From Candidatus Pelagibacterales bacterium (lineage in GTDB: Bacteria > Pseudomonadota > Alphaproteobacteria > Pelagibacterales > AG-422-B15), in assembly GCA_016777745.1 (NCBI GenBank), contig JADHQX010000047.1:1-8903 (forward strand): a stretch of 8,903 nt of DNA, read 5' to 3'. The position numbers were made by a program, and so were the translations under genes. Below are positions 6,065-8,903 of this stretch, piece after piece. The notes under the pieces were generated by a model. It ran no database searches. It was not told the DNA's origin and saw only the letters and a list, made by a program, of their open reading frames with translations. Position 1 is the first letter of the stretch. Every line of letters starts with the position of its first letter.

Positions 6065-7431
6065 ACCAAAAATTAAGGGCACCAATAGCTTTCTTATTCA
6101 TGGGACTTTTACTTCTCTCTGTTGGAGCTGGTCAATCATGGTCTGTATCTTTAGGTATCATTAATTTATGTCTAATTTCAGCAATAATGTCTTTAGGTGT
6201 TAATATTCAATGGGGTTACGCAGGACTATTTAATGCTGGAATAATGGGATTTGTTGCAATTGGTGGTGTATCTGCAGTACTAATTTCACATGAGCCAGTA
6301 AGTGAGGCATGGGCATCTGGTGGGTTTGGAATTTTAATTAGCTTATCATTTATTATAGCTGCTTATTGTTTAATTTTACTTATAAGAAAAAATCTTAACT
6401 CTATTTTCCTAAGAAAATTTTTTGTATTACTAATTTCACTTCTAACTTTATTTATTGTTTTATATTTTTATAGACCAGCTGTAAGTTCAATTGAATCTAT
6501 CAATCCAGCTAAAACAGGATTTCTTGGTGGCCTAGGATTGCCAATTATTTATTCGTGGTTAGTTGGTGGCTTGATAGCAGGAGTGATAGCATATTTTATA
6601 GGTAAGATTACACTGGGCTTAAGATCGGATTACCTTGCTATTGCTACACTAGGAATTTCAGAAATTGTTATTGCTATACTTAAACATGAAGATTGGCTAT
6701 CACGTGGCGTTAAAAATGTTACTGGATTAAGTCGGCCAGTACCTTATGAGGTTGACTTACAACAGGCTGATTGGTTTATTGATTTAGTAATATGGATAAA
6801 TTCTGGAAAAATTTCCTCTATATTAGACTCAAGTGATCAAACAATTTTTATAAATCAATTGATAATTGACTCGTCTGGAATATTTGTAAAGTTTTGTTAT
6901 GCAGGTCTTTTTACAATTGTATTGTTAATTATCTTAGCTTTTAGCAACCGTGCATTAAACTCACCATGGGGTAGAATGATGAGAGCAATTAGAGATAATG
7001 AAGATGCTGCAAGTGCAATTGGAAAAAATATTGTTAAGCAACATTTACAGGTATTTATAATTGGGTCAGCCGTAGTTGGTATCGCTGGAGCTATGCTTAC
7101 TACTCTAGATGGTCAATTTACTCCAGGTAGTTATCAGCCTCTTAGATTTACATTTATCGTTTGGATAATGGTTATCGTCGGTGGCAGTGGAAATAATTTA
7201 GGTTCTATATTTGGAGGTTTCTTCGTTTGGTTTATGTGGATCGAAGCTGAGCCTTTATCAATTTTTATCGTTCAATTTTTAACTAATGGTCTAGATTATG
7301 ACAATGTTATAAGACTACATTTAATTAAAAGTGCCCCACATTTAAGGCTTTTTTTAATGGGTCTTATATTATTGCTCACCATGAGATTCATGCCACAGGG
7401 TGTGATACCAGAAACTATAAAAAGAGAATAA
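6061..7431 (+). CDS. livM: Liv-type (HAAT family) ABC transporter permease, LivM-like, extended form
   Basis: This inner-membrane permease completes the LivH-LivM channel. The conserved parts are the early helix with Q-W-G-Y-A-G-L-F-N-A-G at 50-60, the segment L-G-L-R-S-D-Y-L-A-I-A-T-L-G at 185-198, the coupling loop W-G-R-M-M-R-A-I-R-D-N-E-D-A-A at 303-317, and I-V-G-G-S-G-N-N-L-G-S at 372-382. At 456 residues it is longer than many LivM proteins (often 300-420). One extension at about 80-155 carries two extra predicted membrane segments (roughly 89-108 and 119-136). A second at about 226-275, rich in Ile, Ser and Asp, looks like an extra periplasmic loop. The start is GTG, overlapping the livH stop by 4 bases (GTGA), with AAGGA at 6048-6052 eight bases upstream. 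It is the last gene of the operon and faces the binding-protein gene. Confidence 0.92.
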   Translation: MNQKLRAPIAFLFMGLLLLSVGAGQSWSVSLGIINLCLISAIMSLGVNIQWGYAGLFNAGIMGFVAIGGVSAVLISHEPVSEAWASGGFGILISLSFIIAAYCLILLIRKNLNSIFLRKFFVLLISLLTLFIVLYFYRPAVSSIESINPAKTGFLGGLGLPIIYSWLVGGLIAGVIAYFIGKITLGLRSDYLAIATLGISEIVIAILKHEDWLSRGVKNVTGLSRPVPYEVDLQQADWFIDLVIWINSGKISSILDSSDQTIFINQLIIDSSGIFVKFCYAGLFTIVLLIILAFSNRALNSPWGRMMRAIRDNEDAASAIGKNIVKQHLQVFIIGSAVVGIAGAMLTTLDGQFTPGSYQPLRFTFIVWIMVIVGGSGNNLGSIFGGFFVWFMWIEAEPLSIFIVQFLTNGLDYDNVIRLHLIKSAPHLRLFLMGLILLLTMRFMPQGVIPETIKRE

Positions 7432-7433
7432 TA

Positions 7434-7465
7434 AAACTCGACAGCCACTTAGGACTGCCGAGTTT
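7434..7465. terminator. Hairpin between convergent livM and binding-protein gene (probable two-way terminator)
   Basis: Arms AAACTCGACAG (7434-7444) and CTGCCGAGTTT (7455-7465) pair over 11 bases with one A-C mismatch. Two further C-G pairs (CC at 7445-7446 with GG at 7452-7453) extend the stem past a bulged A to a 5-base loop. It begins 2 bases after the livM stop. On the minus strand it is followed by a U-rich run (complement of about 7416-7433), a good terminator for the binding-protein transcript. On the plus strand the following bases are A/T-rich but have few consecutive Ts, so termination there may be weaker. Confidence 0.75.
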
Positions 7466-7468
7466 AAT

Positions 7469-7496
7469 AAATTTAGATTTGTTATTATCTAAATTT
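7469..7496. repeat. Perfect 10-base inverted repeat spanning the binding-protein stop codon
   Basis: AAATTTAGAT at 7469-7478 and its exact complement ATCTAAATTT at 7487-7496 flank an 8-base loop. The minus-strand stop codon (7485-7487) lies at the loop edge. The stem is AT-rich and so only moderately stable. It lies three bases from the larger hairpin at 7434-7465, giving two successive stem-loops at the 3' end of the binding-protein transcript. It may help termination or protect the 3' end. Confidence 0.6.
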
Positions 7497-8699
7497 GATT
7501 GTGTTAAATTTACCATTACCAATTTCTAGTTCTTTAAAAGAACCAGTAGACTCACCAACTTCAGTAAATTCTACATTAGTAGCTCCTTGATAATTAACTT
7601 GTCCACCATTGCTTAAAATTTCTAAACCTTTAGCAAGTTGGCCTGGTAAAATTATTTCTCCTGGCGCATTAGCTACATTCATTATGTTTGCAGCAATTGA
7701 AGCACGATCAGATGAATTGCCTGCTTGCATTGCTAATATCATTAGCGCAGCAGCATCATAAGATTCTGGTTCATATGGTCCGTCTCCTGGAATTCCATTT
7801 GAACTTGCAACAGTTTTAAATATTGCCGCTCCTTCAGAATCAGATCCTGCAATAGTTCCAAATGATCCACTTAAGTCTCCATCAACATTATCAATTAAGC
7901 TTTGACCAATCATACCATCACTTAATACAAATCTTGAAAATGCACCCGAGTCGATTGAGCTTTGGATAATACCTCTTCCACCTTGATCAAGATAACCGAT
8001 TACAACTAGTTCATTTGCACCCGATGCAGATAACGTACCTACTTCAGCAGAGTAATCTCCTTTGCCGTCTTCATGAGCAATATCAATTGTTACTGTTCCA
8101 CCTAATGCGGTATATGCAGAACTAAAACTATCAGCCAAACCTTTGCCATAGTCATTATTTGTATGAGTAACTGCAACGCTTGAAATCCCTTTTTCTAATA
8201 CAACTTGTGCTAAGATTTCTCCACCTCTTGCGTCAGATGGTGCAGTTCTAAAGAAATAACCATTGTCTTCTATATCAGTTAATGCTGGCGAAGTTGCAGA
8301 TGGTGAAATCATTGTTACACCATTTGGTATTGCAACATTATTTGCAATAGCAGTTGTTACTCCTGAACAATCAGCACCCATTATAGCGACGACATTGTCA
8401 GATGTTATTAAGCGTTCTGCTGCAGATGTAGCTGCCGCTGCATCAATACATGTTGAGTCTGCTCTTACTACTGTAATAGTAGTACCTCCTAATAATTTAC
8501 CTGAGTCAGAAGCTTCTTTATAAGCCATTTCTGCTGAAGCTGCCATTGTTGGTGTTAATGATTCAATTGGTCCTGTAAAACCTAGAATGACGCCTACGTT
8601 AATTTCGTCTGAAGATGTTGCCTGTTTCTGTTCAGAACATCCATAAGTTAGGGCCAAAAGTGAAGCTCCCATTATAAATTTAAAAATTGTTTTCTTCAT
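7485..8699 (-). CDS. Liv-type (HAAT family) ABC transporter substrate-binding lipoprotein, LivJ-like
   Basis: This 404-residue protein of the type I periplasmic binding fold captures the substrate for the LivHMGF importer. From the ATG at 8699 it has a short lipoprotein signal: M-K-K-T start, hydrophobic core to about residue 17, and Cys21 in L-T-Y-G-C. Ser at +2 suggests outer-membrane sorting if Lol rules apply. The mature part opens with I-N-V-G-V-I-L-G-F-T-G-P (33-44), the usual first strand and ligand loop. I-S-P-S-A-T-S-P-A-L-T at 121-131 is the expected ligand-contact segment. Cys84 and Cys111 could form the disulfide common in LivJ proteins. The mature sequence is acidic. The upstream ATG at 8717 would add six residues; its first bases supply the GGGAG that lies 11 bases before the inner ATG, which I prefer. 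The ligand cannot be named. The gene faces the permease operon rather than belonging to it. Confidence 0.9.
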   Translation of the reverse strand: MKKTIFKFIMGASLLALTYGCSEQKQATSSDEINVGVILGFTGPIESLTPTMAASAEMAYKEASDSGKLLGGTTITVVRADSTCIDAAAATSAAERLITSDNVVAIMGADCSGVTTAIANNVAIPNGVTMISPSATSPALTDIEDNGYFFRTAPSDARGGEILAQVVLEKGISSVAVTHTNNDYGKGLADSFSSAYTALGGTVTIDIAHEDGKGDYSAEVGTLSASGANELVVIGYLDQGGRGIIQSSIDSGAFSRFVLSDGMIGQSLIDNVDGDLSGSFGTIAGSDSEGAAIFKTVASSNGIPGDGPYEPESYDAAALMILAMQAGNSSDRASIAANIMNVANAPGEIILPGQLAKGLEILSNGGQVNYQGATNVEFTEVGESTGSFKELEIGNGKFNTIKFR

Positions 8700-8732
8700 T
8701 GTTTTATTTACTCCCATTAATAATCTTCATTT

Positions 8733-8761
8733 ATGCTAGCAAATACATCCAGCTCAAGCAA
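8733..8761 (-). promoter_or_regulatory. Candidate promoter of the substrate-binding-protein gene
   Basis: On the minus strand TTGCTT (bases 8756-8761) and TAGCAT (bases 8733-8738) are separated by exactly 17 bases, the preferred spacing for a housekeeping sigma-70-type promoter. Each hexamer matches the consensus at about half to two thirds of its positions. The implied transcription start would lie near 8725, 8 or 26 bases before the two candidate ATGs. It falls in the spacer after the upstream minus-strand stop at 8773, giving the gene its own promoter. The match is moderate and chance is possible in AT-rich DNA. Confidence 0.35.
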
Positions 8762-8772
8762 TGATTCATTTT

Positions 8773-8903
8773 TCAATCTACAACTAATACTGAATTAATA
8801 TTTGTTGTATAATTTGGTGAGCATCTATCTTTTTTTTGAGCCCATGTGCCTAAATGTTGCTCAGAAGCAATTTGGATAGTATCTCCACCAAACCTAGTAT
8901 TGA
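8773..8903 (-). CDS. Unrecognised protein, C-terminal 42 residues only (cut by window edge)
   Basis: One minus-strand frame stays open from the right edge to a TGA at 8773-8775, giving 42 residues that begin N-T-R-F-G-G-D-T and end S-V-L-V-V-D. The other two minus-strand frames hit stops within the segment, and the amino-acid mix (G-G-D, Q-H-L-G-T-W, one Cys) looks like real protein, not random AT-rich translation. I do not recognise the family. There is no membrane segment in the visible part. The gene points the same way as the binding-protein gene and stops 55-73 bases before its start, so the two could be cotranscribed, although a candidate promoter lies between. An open frame of this length can arise by chance, so confidence is limited. 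Confidence 0.42.
   Translation of the reverse strand, partial: NTRFGGDTIQIASEQHLGTWAQKKDRCSPNYTTNINSVLVVD

Noticed and set aside
8263..8523. 86-codon plus-strand open frame inside the binding-protein gene
   Set aside because: Antisense to a well-supported gene; its Ala/Val-rich product is the mirror of Ala/Ser-rich coding sequence.
8731..8796. 21-codon plus-strand frame beginning ATGCTAGCA in the right-hand spacer
   Set aside because: It has no ribosome site or homology cue, and it overlaps the partial minus-strand coding end and the candidate promoter.
8808..8813. Perfect TATAAT on the plus strand near the right edge
   Set aside because: It falls inside the apparent minus-strand coding fragment, has no paired -35 box, and drives no visible plus-strand gene. 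Such hexamers are common in AT-rich DNA.
1..8903. Defence system, mobile element, CRISPR array, tRNA or novel RNA
   Set aside because: I looked for repeats with spacers, transposase or integrase motifs, long non-coding stretches and cloverleaf-like folds, and saw none. Nearly all the DNA is accounted for by recognisable metabolic and transport genes.

Overview
This window is an ordinary-looking chromosomal segment of an AT-rich Gram-negative bacterium, roughly one third G+C by eye. The protein families (glutaryl-CoA dehydrogenase, PuuD-type amidase, PdxA, SLT lipoprotein, EamA permease, complete Liv-type ABC transporter), the tight packing and the weak Shine-Dalgarno signals suggest a small-genome marine alphaproteobacterium of the SAR11/HIMB59/AEGEAN-169 kind. 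That placement is an inference from composition and gene content, not from a marker gene. TGA is used as a normal stop codon, so the standard bacterial code applies.

Layout. At the left edge, positions 1-132 on the minus strand hold the first 44 codons of a glutaryl-CoA dehydrogenase. It diverges from a puuD-like gamma-glutamyl-GABA hydrolase gene (189-947, plus) across a 56-base spacer made almost entirely of phased TA repeats. puuD meets pdxA (952-1953, minus) tail to tail with 4 bases between stops. pdxA is preceded, 6 bases upstream, by a small lytic-transglycosylase-like lipoprotein gene (1960-2562, minus). A 50-base divergent spacer follows, then a plus-strand run: an EamA/DMT permease gene (2613-3527), livG (3566-4324), livF (4328-5038), livH (5045-6064) and livM (6061-7431). 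The last four are packed with gaps of 3 and 6 bases and a 4-base overlap, so they are clearly one operon. The matching substrate-binding lipoprotein gene (7485-8699, minus) points back at them. Two hairpins, probably a two-way terminator, lie between. At the right edge is the C-terminal end of an unrecognised minus-strand ORF (8773-8903).

How the genes work together. The central unit is a complete HAAT (Liv) family importer: a lipid-anchored binding protein, two permeases and two ATPases. Its substrate cannot be read from sequence; branched-chain amino acids, other amino acids, amides and short-chain organic acids all occur in this family. The left-hand genes fit amine and amino-acid breakdown (glutaryl-CoA from lysine or tryptophan; gamma-glutamyl-GABA from putrescine) and vitamin B6 synthesis (PdxA). 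No gene-free stretch exceeds 300 bases. I found no RNA gene, CRISPR array, insertion sequence or phage gene, and no evidence of an undescribed system. The findings listed are modest oddities of gene arrangement, start choice and protein architecture.
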